In this document: piece after piece, positions 39,490-47,670 of the stretch
Layout of the letters: each line of letters starts with the position of its first letter
How positions within the stretch are numbered: position 1 is the stretch's first letter
DNA from: Shuttleworthella satelles DSM 14600
GTDB taxonomy: Bacteria; Bacillota; Clostridia; Lachnospirales; Lachnospiraceae
Assembly: GCF_000160115.1 (NCBI RefSeq)
Contig: NZ_GG665866.1
Location: 248,001 to 312,000 of the forward strand
Reading direction: 5' to 3'
Length of the DNA: 64,000 nucleotides
Notes under the pieces: model-generated
Seen by the model: the letters and a program-made list of their open reading frames with translations, nothing else
Database searches by the model: none
What the model was told of the DNA's origin: nothing
Made by a program: the position numbers and the translations under genes

Positions 39490-40284
39490 TTACTTGACCG
39501 TCTTCATCCACAAGTTAAGAACCGCTTCCGTTGGAAGCAGGGGCAAGAGCAGATGCATCATCGTCGCGGGAAGACCGGAGCAAGACAGGGCTAAACCCTT
39601 GCGGCTGGCCCACAGAGCATCCCTGACAACCCTCCTGGCTCTTGACGACATGGGAAAGGATCGGATCACCAGATCGGAATCCGGACTCTCTGTGCTCTTT
39701 GCCCCGTCAATGAACTCGGTGTCCTTAATCCAGTAGGGACAAACCGCCGTCACTGCAATGTGCCTCGGCTCCAGTTCCTTGCGCAGGGCTCTCGCGTAGG
39801 CGTAGAGGAAGGCCTTGCTGGCGGCATAGACATTGAGCCCCGGAAGGGGCAGGAAGGCGGAGGCAGAGACAATCTCCAAGATCCGGTCTCCCTCCTCCAT
39901 GAAGTCCAGGGCCAGCTGACTGACGGCGACGGCCGCCTTGCAGTTGAGGTCGATCATCCTGGCCGCCTGATGACGGTCGACACTGGCATAAGACCCGATT
40001 TTTCCGAAGCCGGCACAATTAATCAGAAGACCGATCCGCACCTGGTCCGCCGCAAGCATCATCTCAAGCGCATCCAGATTCTCCTCTTTGGTCAGGTCCA
40101 TGGGAACCAGACGGCAGGCCTTCTTCAGGCTCTGCGCAACCTCCCTGAGGCGGTCTTCTCGTCTGGCCAGAAGCCAGATCTCATCGATCCTCTCCTCGGA
40201 TTGATCGATCTGTCTGGCAAATTCCGCCCCCAGACCGGAAGAGGCCCCTGTGATCAGAGCAATTCTCTTTGTCCTTCTCCTCAT
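39490..40284 (-). CDS. Short-chain dehydrogenase/reductase
   Basis: The 264-residue protein has the cofactor motif ALITGASSGLGAEFARQ (about 8-24), an Arg-rich stretch after it (LLARREDRLRE) suggesting NADPH preference, LINCAGFGKIG, and catalytic Ser and Tyr-x3-Lys in EIVSASAFLPLPGLNVYAAS+KAF. The C-terminal SR..VV..AL and hydrophobic end (MHLLLPLLPTEAVLNLW) resemble the DltE/YqjQ-like SDR group. AGGAGG precedes the ATG. The substrate is unknown. Confidence 0.88.
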   Translation of the reverse strand: MRRRTKRIALITGASSGLGAEFARQIDQSEERIDEIWLLARREDRLREVAQSLKKACRLVPMDLTKEENLDALEMMLAADQVRIGLLINCAGFGKIGSYASVDRHQAARMIDLNCKAAVAVSQLALDFMEEGDRILEIVSASAFLPLPGLNVYAASKAFLYAYARALRKELEPRHIAVTAVCPYWIKDTEFIDGAKSTESPDSDLVIRSFPMSSRARRVVRDALWASRKGLALSCSGLPATMMHLLLPLLPTEAVLNLWMKTVK

Positions 40285-40452
40285 ATTTTTACCCCTCCTG
40301 TCATCTCCCTTTTCTGATCTCCATTGTACCCTGAATCAGACAGGATTCAACCAAATTGTATGGAACGATTCTCTGCCTGGCGCCAGATAACTATTTTATA
40401 TTTCAGATCAGATAAATTCTCTTTGTCTCAGATCCGATGCATTCTCTTTGTC

Positions 40453-40785
40453 TTAGATCAGCTGCATTGCCCTGGCAAGATCCATTCCCCTCTCCGCGAG
40501 GAAGACTGCCCCGCAGGCTGACAGGGCCACCAGGAGCAGACTCTTCTTCCGATAGGCCATCCAGAGGGCCACGACGAATGCAAGCAGGCCTGAGATCGGC
40601 GAAGCGGTCGCTGTCAAAATAGCGGGAAAGGTCATGGACGCAAGCGCCGCGTAGGGGACATAGTAGAGAAAGGACTTGAAAAAGGGGCTTCGAATCTCCC
40701 TGGTAAAAGCCAGAATCGGAAGCGCGCGAATGGCATAGGTGACGAGGGCCATCAGAAGAATGTAGATATAGATACTGTGTCTCAT
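40453..40785 (-). CDS. azlD: Branched-chain amino acid exporter subunit AzlD
   Basis: The 110-residue, four-helix protein contains the family motif VTYAIRALPILAF (about 16-28) and YVPYAALASMTFPAIL. The ATG at 40785 overlaps the azlC stop as TGATG; a GTG one codon earlier is possible. AzlC and AzlD together form an exporter of branched-chain amino acids or analogues in the family's tested members. Confidence 0.88.
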   Translation of the reverse strand: MRHSIYIYILLMALVTYAIRALPILAFTREIRSPFFKSFLYYVPYAALASMTFPAILTATASPISGLLAFVVALWMAYRKKSLLLVALSACGAVFLAERGMDLARAMQLI

Positions 40786-41615
40786 CACTTTTTCCTCCCT
40801 TTTTCTCCGCCGTTCCCTGTCGAGTCAGCAGGCACTTTTTCTCTGTCCTCCTCCGCAGCGTCGGCGTCGGCTTCCTCCTGGGGCAGGGGACGGATCCAGG
40901 CAAAGAGAGCAGCCGCAAAAACGGTGACGATAATGACGCTCGTCCCGGAGGAAAGCCTGGGAAGCAGCCCGGATACCAGTCCCAGTGCACCTTCCAGAAG
41001 CTCAGGCCCGTAGGCCAGAGCGGCCGAAAGACTCATGGCCGCCAGAACAAGTCCTAAAAGCGAATGATCCTTCTCCATCGGAGGAATAATAATCGCGAGA
41101 AACATGCCGTAAATAGCCACAGATAAAGCGGAGAGAATCATGGCCGGCAGAAGCTTGCCCATGACGGCGCCTGTGGCGGTTCCCAGCACCCAGCCGGGAA
41201 TCGCCACCGCCATGGCTCCCAGGTGAAAGTCCGGCCTCACGTATCCGGGTCTGGTGATCGAAATCCCAAATATTTCATCCGTCACACCGAAGGACATGAG
41301 AAGGCGCTTATACAAGGGAGCGTCCGGCTCCATCCGCTGAGCCAGGGAGAAGGACATGAGCATGTAGCGCAGGTTGATGACCAGCTGGCTCAAAAGGATT
41401 TCCAGGTAACTCCCGTCTCCCAGAATGATTCCCAGACCGGCAAACTGGCCGGCCGAGGTGACATTGGTCGCCGATATGATCACCGCATCCATTCCCCGCA
41501 TTCCATCGGCGACCGCCGTCATGCCAAAGGCAAAGGACACGGCAAAATATCCTAAAGCAATGGGGATGCCGTCACGCATCCCCATTCGAAAGTTCTCTCG
41601 ATTCAAGGCTTCCAC
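40785..41615 (-). CDS. azlC: Branched-chain amino acid exporter subunit AzlC
   Basis: The large subunit has RENFRMGMRDGIPIALGYFA at the start, FAFGMTAVADGM and TNVTSAGQFAG. A GTG at 41615, two bases after the preceding stop, gives 276 residues; ATGs at 41585 or 41579 would also fit, and the longer frame into the SseB-like gene is unlikely. Several hydrophobic helices follow. The C-terminal about 35 residues are charged (EEEDREK-like) and probably cytoplasmic. Confidence 0.85.
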   Translation of the reverse strand: MEALNRENFRMGMRDGIPIALGYFAVSFAFGMTAVADGMRGMDAVIISATNVTSAGQFAGLGIILGDGSYLEILLSQLVINLRYMLMSFSLAQRMEPDAPLYKRLLMSFGVTDEIFGISITRPGYVRPDFHLGAMAVAIPGWVLGTATGAVMGKLLPAMILSALSVAIYGMFLAIIIPPMEKDHSLLGLVLAAMSLSAALAYGPELLEGALGLVSGLLPRLSSGTSVIIVTVFAAALFAWIRPLPQEEADADAAEEDREKVPADSTGNGGEKGRKK

Positions 41616-41616
41616 C

Positions 41617-42693
41617 TCAGTCTTCTCCCTGACCGGGACGCAGAATATCAACAACCGCCGACAACTCCGCACTGTCCTCCACATGCTCCAGGAGGACCTC
41701 ATGGTGGAAGGAGATCCCCTGATCTCCGACGGCGGTCACCTCGGACAGCGGGCTCTGAGACAGGGTCTTTCCGATCTCGACAGAGAAATATCGGCCGACC
41801 TTCTTCTTCCGATCCCAGGTCAAAAAGACGCTCTTGGCACAGGGGACGATCAGATACTTCTGCGGCATGTCAATGCGGACAATATCCAGATCCTCTCCCA
41901 CGGTCAGGGCCATTGAATCAAAGTCCTCCAGGAGGTAGGGGTAGAAGCGCTCTCCCCCCTGCAGGCGATAGCAGGACTCATAGAAGGCGTCGATGGCTTT
42001 CACCCCGCCCTCCGTAAAATGCCGGATGCTATCCTGCGGATCCTCCAAAAAAGCTTTTGCCAGAAGGCCAAGGTCTACCTGCTGACGCATGAAATAGTTG
42101 AACTGGCTCTCTGTCATGGCCTGCTGATTTGTAGATCCATCGGGCTTTGTCACCGTCACTTCGATGACGATTTCCTCTTCCTCTTGCTCCTCATCTGCCC
42201 GTGTGACCTTGCCCTCCTGTATCGGCTCTCCCTTGTCTGTACGGAAGTTCATGTCCTCCTCGTCGTAGCTGCTCTCGCCCCGGGAGACAGAGAGAATCTT
42301 TTCGATCAGAATCTTCTGCAAAACGATCTTCTCTGAAAAGGGATTGACAATAATCCCGGCAATCTTTGCCTGCATAGTCAACTGGCAGGCCCCCAGGAAT
42401 GGCACTTTGGTCAGAGCGTCTGACTTTGGCGCCCCATCCCCGGAGGGAAGGGAATTGACGGAGGTATACAGAGGCAGCCAGAAGGCCTTCTGCTCGTCCT
42501 GCAAAAAGACCGGGTGCGCATTCCCCTCGTCGTCCACAGTCGAAGGTGAGATCATATCGATTCCCGCAAATTGATCCAGCATGGCAAGGAAGGTCTCCCT
42601 GTCGCCGCGGTCGGAAAAAGCCCGAATGATATCCAATGTCTTATGGTCGTCAATGGCCAGAGCCTTGAGACGATCCTTAATCCGAATTGCCAT
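41617..42693 (-). CDS. SseB-domain protein
   Basis: The 358-residue soluble protein has an N-terminal SseB-like domain at about 40-135: HPVFLQDEQKAFWLPLYTSV then PFLGACQL and IAGIIVNPFSEKIVL. A Glu/Asp-rich linker (EGKVTRADEEQEEEEIVIEV) and a C-terminal part with another enhanced-serine-sensitivity-like segment follow. Such proteins occur widely in Firmicutes without secretion systems and have no agreed role. It lies 8 bases after the GltA/NfnB-like gene and directly before azlC. Confidence 0.65.
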   Translation of the reverse strand: MAIRIKDRLKALAIDDHKTLDIIRAFSDRGDRETFLAMLDQFAGIDMISPSTVDDEGNAHPVFLQDEQKAFWLPLYTSVNSLPSGDGAPKSDALTKVPFLGACQLTMQAKIAGIIVNPFSEKIVLQKILIEKILSVSRGESSYDEEDMNFRTDKGEPIQEGKVTRADEEQEEEEIVIEVTVTKPDGSTNQQAMTESQFNYFMRQQVDLGLLAKAFLEDPQDSIRHFTEGGVKAIDAFYESCYRLQGGERFYPYLLEDFDSMALTVGEDLDIVRIDMPQKYLIVPCAKSVFLTWDRKKKVGRYFSVEIGKTLSQSPLSEVTAVGDQGISFHHEVLLEHVEDSAELSAVVDILRPGQGED

Positions 42694-42700
42694 TTTACAC

Positions 42701-44092
42701 TCACTTATTCTTAAAGTATTGATCGATACCCTTCGCGGCTTCCTTGCCGGCGCCCATGGCCAGAATGACGGTAGCCGCTCCGGTCACCGCGTCTCCGCCC
42801 GCGTAAACCGCTTCCTTGGTGGTTGCCCCGAACTCACCCTCCGTCACAATACAGCCGCGACGGTTGGTCTCCAGCCCCTTGGTTGTATGGGAAATGAGGG
42901 GGTTTGGAGAGGTTCCCAGAGACATAATCACCGTGTCACAGCTGATTTCATACTCAGAGCCCGGAATTTCAACGGGACGACGGCGGCCGGACTCATCCGG
43001 CTCACCCAGTTCCATTTTGATAATCCGACATCCCTTGACCCAGCCCTTTTCATCGACCAGAATTTCCGTGGGATTCTGAAGGAGGTCAAAGATGATCCCC
43101 TCTTCCTTCGCGTGGTGCACTTCCTCCGCGCGGGCCGGAAGCTCCTCCTCAGAGCGGCGATAGACCACATGCACCTCAGCACCCAGGCGAAGGGCCGTGC
43201 GGGCCGCGTCCATGGCCACGTTGCCGCCTCCGACCACAACAACCTTTTTCCCGCGGGAAATGGGGGTATCGTAGTCATCATCGTAGGCCTTCATCAGGTT
43301 GTTGCGGGTCAAAAACTCATTGGCCGAGAAGACCCCGTTGGCCTGCTCCCCGGGAATTCCCATGAAGCGTGGAAGACCCGCGCCGGATCCGATGAATATC
43401 GCCTCAAATCCCTCTTCTTCCATCAGCTCGTCGATGGTAACAGAACGCCCGATGACGACATTCTCCTCGATTTTGACGCCCAGTGCCTTGACGTTCTCCA
43501 CCTCGTGACGAACCACCTTGTCCTTTGGCAGACGGAATTCCGGGATTCCATAGACAAGCACGCCGCCGGCCCTGTGCAGGGCCTCAAAAATCGTGACGTC
43601 ATAGCCCATCTTAGCCAGATCTCCGGCACAGGTCAGACCGGCAGGGCCTGCCCCGATCACAGCGACCTTATGCCCATTGGGCTTGGAGTGATTCTCCGGC
43701 ATAATCCCCCGGGCGGCGGCAGTATCCGCGGCGTAGCGCTCCAGCTTGCCGATGGCCACAGGCTGACCCTTGATGCCCCGGACACAGACGCCCTCGCACT
43801 GGGTCTCCTGGGGACAGACGCGGCCGCAGACAGCGGGCAGGGCCGAGGACAGTGAAATCGTCCGATAAGCCGCTGCAGCGTCTCCCGCCTTGATCTCCTG
43901 GATGAAAGCAGGAATATTGATACTCACGGGACAGCCTGCCACACAGCGGGGATTCTTGCAGTTGAGGCAGCGATTAGCCTCAAGGATCGCCTCTTCTTCT
44001 GTGTAACCCAGACATACCTCTTCAAAATTCTTAGCGCGAACCGCCGGCTCCTGCTCGGCGATCGGCACTCTTACCATCATATCCTGTGCCAT
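42701..44092 (-). CDS. GltA/NfnB-like NADPH-dependent flavoprotein (large Nfn subunit)
   Basis: The 463-residue protein has N-terminal Fe-S cysteines (CLNCKNPRCVAGCP, CPQETQCEGVC at about 42-110), an FAD-binding VAVIGAGPAGLTCAGDLAKM, an NADPH fold VVVGGGNVAMDAAR, and C-terminal YAGGDAVTGAATVI. The family includes the glutamate synthase small chain and the NfnB subunit of NADH-dependent ferredoxin:NADP+ oxidoreductase. Because its start overlaps the gene for an NfnA-like subunit (TAATG), the electron-bifurcating Nfn complex is the better reading. No glutamate synthase large chain is present here. Confidence 0.85.
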   Translation of the reverse strand: MAQDMMVRVPIAEQEPAVRAKNFEEVCLGYTEEEAILEANRCLNCKNPRCVAGCPVSINIPAFIQEIKAGDAAAAYRTISLSSALPAVCGRVCPQETQCEGVCVRGIKGQPVAIGKLERYAADTAAARGIMPENHSKPNGHKVAVIGAGPAGLTCAGDLAKMGYDVTIFEALHRAGGVLVYGIPEFRLPKDKVVRHEVENVKALGVKIEENVVIGRSVTIDELMEEEGFEAIFIGSGAGLPRFMGIPGEQANGVFSANEFLTRNNLMKAYDDDYDTPISRGKKVVVVGGGNVAMDAARTALRLGAEVHVVYRRSEEELPARAEEVHHAKEEGIIFDLLQNPTEILVDEKGWVKGCRIIKMELGEPDESGRRRPVEIPGSEYEISCDTVIMSLGTSPNPLISHTTKGLETNRRGCIVTEGEFGATTKEAVYAGGDAVTGAATVILAMGAGKEAAKGIDQYFKNK

Positions 44093-44982
44093 TATCTGTC
44101 ACCTCCGCAATTGCCGCAGCCGCCGTGATGTGTCTTGCCTTCCTTAAGGGCAAGCATGGCCCTGCCCTCTGCCGTCTTATACTGCTGCTGGCGCACCATA
44201 GCCGCATCCCAGTCCACCTTGTGGCCGTCAAACTCGGGCCCGTCCACACAGGCAAACTTAACTTCATCTCCAACCAAAATACGGCAGGCTCCGCACATAC
44301 CGGTTCCATCCACCATAATAGGATTCATGGACACTTCCGTGTGAATGCCGAGCTCCGCAGTCAGTTTGCAGACGAATTTCATCATGATCATAGGGCCGAT
44401 GGCAACGCAGTGATCAAAGCGGTCTCCCTGATCCCAGAGGGCCTGCAGCTGATTGGTTCCCATCCCGTGAAAACCATAGGAGCCGTCATCCGTGCAGACA
44501 TAGAGGTGTTCCGCGACCTCCTTCATGTTGTCCACATAGAAGAGAAGATCCTTGTTGCGGGAGCCCATAATAACGGTTGCGGGAATCCCATGCTCCTTGA
44601 GCCACTTGACCTGGGGATAAATAGGCGCCGTTCCGACGCCGCCGCAGATAAATACGATCTTCTTCTCTCTTGTCTTGTCGAGATTCTCTTCCAGACAGAG
44701 GACTGAGGGACGACCCAGGGGACCGATGAAGTCCTCAAATGCCTCTCCCGCTTCCAGAAAGGACATGCGCTCCGTCGAAGCGCCCACCGTCTGAAAGACG
44801 ATGGTAATAGTTCCCTCTTCGCGGTCATAGTCGCAGATCGTCAGGGGAATGCGCTCTCCTGTCTCGTCAATCTTGGCGATGATGAACTGGCCCGGCAGGC
44901 ATTTGTGTGCCACACGGGGCGCCCTGACCACCATCTCAAAGATCTTGTCGGCAAGCTTTGCCTTACTCAGGATCTGATACAT
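44092..44982 (-). CDS. NfnA-like FAD/NAD- and [2Fe-2S]-binding subunit
   Basis: From the ATG at 44982 (MYQILSKAKLADKIFEMVV; GGGAGG ribosome site) the protein is 296 residues. It has the ferredoxin-reductase FAD segment PLTICDYDREEGTITIVFQ, NAD site FICGGVGTAPIYPQVK, and a C-terminal cysteine set, GTGMCGACRILVGDEVKFAC ending in GGCGNCGG, typical of the [2Fe-2S] cluster of dihydroorotate dehydrogenase electron-transfer/SudB/NfnA proteins. With the partner gene it would balance NADH, NADPH and ferredoxin in a fermenting cell. Confidence 0.85.
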   Translation of the reverse strand: MYQILSKAKLADKIFEMVVRAPRVAHKCLPGQFIIAKIDETGERIPLTICDYDREEGTITIVFQTVGASTERMSFLEAGEAFEDFIGPLGRPSVLCLEENLDKTREKKIVFICGGVGTAPIYPQVKWLKEHGIPATVIMGSRNKDLLFYVDNMKEVAEHLYVCTDDGSYGFHGMGTNQLQALWDQGDRFDHCVAIGPMIMMKFVCKLTAELGIHTEVSMNPIMVDGTGMCGACRILVGDEVKFACVDGPEFDGHKVDWDAAMVRQQQYKTAEGRAMLALKEGKTHHGGCGNCGGDR

Positions 44983-45138
44983 AGTTTTCCTCCCAAATGA
45001 TCCCCGGGTAAAATGGGGATACCTGTGCCAACAACGGCGTGCTGCCGTCAGCCATAAGGATACCATTTCAGCCCCTCATTATCTACGGATTGCGGCTGAC
45101 TTTGCCCACTTTTTCGAGGACAATATGAAAAGTGTCAT

Positions 45139-45171
45139 AAAAAGAGAGCCCGTCATTTCTCACGAACTCTC
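45139..45171 (-). terminator. Terminator after the COG0523 gene pair
   Basis: Minus-strand stem GAGAGTTCGT / ACGGGCTCTC (10 pairs including two G-U), loop GAGAAATG, then TTTTTATG. It lies about 80 bases after the stop of the 45249-46208 gene. The rest of the 44983-45248 gap is empty. Confidence 0.8.
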
Positions 45172-45248
45172 CTGATCTTCCGTTCCTTTTATTCTTCCTG
45201 ATTCGCCATCGAATGAGCTGCCTGCCCGGGGCGATCATAAGATCCGGA

Positions 45249-46208
45249 TTAAGAAAAGTAAACCAGCTCGTCCTCAGGCCTGTCTGCCGATTTAATTGAG
45301 ACGGGATAGAGAACCGGACCCTTGCCGGAATACTCTTTGGCGAACTCATACCTGATTTCCGCTGTCAAATCGATCCATGACTTGTGTTGAATCTCATAAG
45401 CCTTGTCATACTTTGCTTTCATGCCCAGAAACTGAACGTCTTCGATACAGCAGGTCATGGCAAAGCGGCCGGGCACGAAGACATTTCTCCGGTTCCTGCC
45501 CTCTCCCTCCTGGGGATTATAGACCAGGGCCGTGAAATGCACCCTCTTTCCGTCATACTTGTCGGGATGGTCCATGCAGTCCATAAACCAGAGCGCGTAG
45601 TCGGCATCGGTGATCTCCAGAGGATCGGCGTTGAGATCAAAGGGAAGGGCCTCTTCTGCCTCATCCACGCTGCCGTCCGCCCGCTCATAGACCAGCTGGG
45701 CCTTGCGGTTTACAGCCTTGACCGCTGCCCGAAACTTGGTCTTTGGGGTCTTGTCGTCACAGCGGTTGAAGATCACGACATCGGCATGAAAGAGCTGTTC
45801 CATGATCATAGCCCGCATATTCAGTTGATACATCTCAAAAGTCCCCGCGTCCACTGTCGCAAGAGACTGTACAATGATCCATCCGGCGGGCAGCCGCATC
45901 TCATAGACGGGGCCTGTCTCCCAGGTTCCGTTGTACTCGATAAAAACTAAATCGGGCTTGTACTGAGCATTCAATTCCACCAACTTCTCATAGGTGAAAT
46001 CTTCTTCCTTCTCAATCCAGACCAACTCCCCGCCAATTGACGCCAGCTTTGCCTCGTCATACTCCTCATCTCCATCCTCACAGGCGATCAAAAGGAGGCG
46101 GCTTCCGTTCTCTGTGAAGTTGTTCTCAAAAAGGGTCTCTCGTATCAGGCTGGTCTTTCCGGAATCCATGAATCCGCTGAAAAAATAAACGGGAATTTCT
46201 GTCGCCAT
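45249..46208 (-). CDS. COG0523 GTPase with C-terminal YcgQ/DUF1980-like domain
   Basis: The 319-residue protein has Walker A GFMDSGKTSL (about 11-20), PDLVFIEYNGTWE where CobW proteins have the switch region, and VVIFNRCDD as the base-recognition motif (NxCD replacing NKxD). The CxCC metal motif of classical COG0523 proteins is absent. From about residue 215 the sequence (GKRVHFTALVYNPQ, VFVPGRFAMTCCIEDVQFLG) matches the C-terminal domain of the YcgQ/TIGR03943 family, normally a separate protein working with the permease YcgR. It is co-transcribed with the next gene and probably has a metal-delivery role. Confidence 0.75.
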   Translation of the reverse strand: MATEIPVYFFSGFMDSGKTSLIRETLFENNFTENGSRLLLIACEDGDEEYDEAKLASIGGELVWIEKEEDFTYEKLVELNAQYKPDLVFIEYNGTWETGPVYEMRLPAGWIIVQSLATVDAGTFEMYQLNMRAMIMEQLFHADVVIFNRCDDKTPKTKFRAAVKAVNRKAQLVYERADGSVDEAEEALPFDLNADPLEITDADYALWFMDCMDHPDKYDGKRVHFTALVYNPQEGEGRNRRNVFVPGRFAMTCCIEDVQFLGMKAKYDKAYEIQHKSWIDLTAEIRYEFAKEYSGKGPVLYPVSIKSADRPEDELVYFS

Positions 46209-46306
46209 ATGGGCTCTCCTCTCTCAGAACACATTTCTTTGGCCTCTTTGGCCCGGACTCTTCAGACTCTTTTCTCTGCCCAAACTGTCATCTCATGCGA
46301 GACCAA

Positions 46307-47482
46307 TCATGCGAGACCGAAGACTTCCTCCAGCTTCTCTTCCCTGACATCCGTGCCGATCACAACCAGACGTCCGGTATAATCTGGCTCACCGGTCCTG
46401 ATCTCATACTCCCCGTCGACCAGGTCAAAATAGAGCCAGGTGCCGTCTTCACAGGGCACAATCCCCTTGGACCGGACAATGTAGCCATAGTCCTCGGTCT
46501 TTGCAAAAGCCCTCATGGCGTTTTCAATCGTCTCCCGGGCAAAGACATGCGGCGTCTCCTTTCCCCAGGTCGTAAATATCTCATCCGCATGATGGTGGCC
46601 GTGCCCGTGGTCATGATGGCAACAGCCGTGCCCCTCCCCATGCTCGTGATCGTGGTGACAGCCATGGCCTTCCTCATGTTCATGGTCGTGATCATGATGG
46701 CAGCAAGCATGGCCCTCCCCATGCTCGTGATCGTGGTGACAGCTATGGCCTTCCTCATGTTCATGGTCGTGATCATGATGGCAGCAAGCATGGCCCTCTC
46801 CGTGCTCGTGATCATGATGATGGTGTTCTGCCTCCTCCTGCTCATGATGCAAGGATGCCAGGGCCTGTACCTCCAGGGAATCCTTACCCTCAATCGCGGA
46901 CAAAAGCACCTTGCCGGTCAGCTGATCCCAGGGTGTGGTAATTACTGTAGCCTTTGGATTATGCTCCTGAATCTGTCTGGTGCAGAACTCCAGCTGCTCG
47001 GGACTGGCCTTCTGACTGCGGGAGAGAACAATCGTCGTCGCGTGCTCAATCTGGTCAATAAAGAATTCCCCGAAGGCCTTGAGCTGCTTGGAGGCCTTGA
47101 GCGCATTGATCACGGTCACCAGGGCTCCCATCTGACAATCCATGGTCTCCGCCACTTCCATGACAGATACCATAACGTCCGACAGCTTGGCCACACCGGA
47201 GGGCTCCACGAGAATCCGGTCCGGATGATAGGTCTCAATAACCTCTCTCAGATTCGCTGTAAAATCGCCGACCAGCGTACAGCAAACGCAGCCGCCGTTA
47301 ATCTCAGACACGGTGATTCCTGTCTCCTTGAGAAAACCGGAGTCGATGCCGATCTCACCGAACTCATTCTCAACAATAACGACCTTCTCATCCTTTAAGG
47401 CGTCGCCGATCAGCTTCTTCATGAAGGTCGTCTTGCCCGCTCCCAAAAATCCGGAAATAATATCAATTTTGGTCTTAGCCAT
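46307..47482 (-). CDS. COG0523 zinc-chaperone-like GTPase with His-rich repeats
   Basis: From the ATG at 47482 (MAKTKIDIISGFLGAGKTTF) the protein is 391 residues. Walker A is GFLGAGKT; the metal motif GGCVCCT (CxCC) is at about residue 60, followed by ILVEPSGVAKLSD and the guanine motif TIVLSRSQK. From about 210 to 305 is a His/Glu/Asp/Cys stretch of three 27-residue repeats. A CobW C-terminal domain follows (GIVPCEDGTWLYFDLV). The family hands Zn2+ or Co2+ to client enzymes in limitation. The start follows GGAAG. The gene at 45249-46208 lies downstream in the same unit. Confidence 0.88.
   Translation of the reverse strand: MAKTKIDIISGFLGAGKTTFMKKLIGDALKDEKVVIVENEFGEIGIDSGFLKETGITVSEINGGCVCCTLVGDFTANLREVIETYHPDRILVEPSGVAKLSDVMVSVMEVAETMDCQMGALVTVINALKASKQLKAFGEFFIDQIEHATTIVLSRSQKASPEQLEFCTRQIQEHNPKATVITTPWDQLTGKVLLSAIEGKDSLEVQALASLHHEQEEAEHHHHDHEHGEGHACCHHDHDHEHEEGHSCHHDHEHGEGHACCHHDHDHEHEEGHGCHHDHEHGEGHGCCHHDHGHGHHHADEIFTTWGKETPHVFARETIENAMRAFAKTEDYGYIVRSKGIVPCEDGTWLYFDLVDGEYEIRTGEPDYTGRLVVIGTDVREEKLEEVFGLA
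46571..46813 (-). repeat. 81-bp in-frame repeats coding a His-rich metal-binding stretch
   Basis: Three near-identical 81-base copies encode units of the type HHDHEHGEGHACCHHDHDHE+HEEGHSC. Copies differ by few bases (S/G and A/G swaps), so the expansion is recent or homogenized. Each unit adds about 12 His and 3 Cys. Confidence 0.85.
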
Positions 47483-47601
47483 TTTTCTTCCTTTCTCAGG
47501 AAGGAGAACACGCAGCGACAAGCAGGCTGTGCGCTCTCCTCTTCGTCAGCTCTCTGCGTCCGCCTACCGCGGAGTCGGCAGATAAGTTGTGCTCCATCAA
47601 G

Positions 47602-47628
47602 TTAGCCACCAGAACCTCTGGTGGCTAA
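47602..47628. repeat. Perfect inverted repeat downstream of argS
   Basis: TTAGCCACCAGA / TCTGGTGGCTAA, 12-bp arms with a 3-base loop, 43 bases past the argS stop. No T-tract follows on either strand. It may be a terminator lacking a U-tract, an mRNA-stabilizing hairpin, or a regulator site for the COG0523 operon, whose start is 120 bases away. Confidence 0.6.
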
Positions 47629-47670
47629 TCTATACTTCTATCCTATCACCTCTGTCAAGTGTCTTAATCT

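Noticed and set aside
42581-43855. Long plus-strand frame opposite the GltA/NfnB-like gene
   Set aside because: A shadow of a GC-rich conserved gene; no ribosome site and no recognisable motif.
45083-45349. 88-codon minus frame in the gap after the COG0523 genes
   Set aside because: It overlaps the end of the real gene in another frame and contains the terminator hairpin.
46295-47398. Long plus-strand frame opposite the His-rich GTPase gene
   Set aside because: It is the complement of a conserved gene; the Met/Val/Ala-rich repeats come from the His codons of the real frame.
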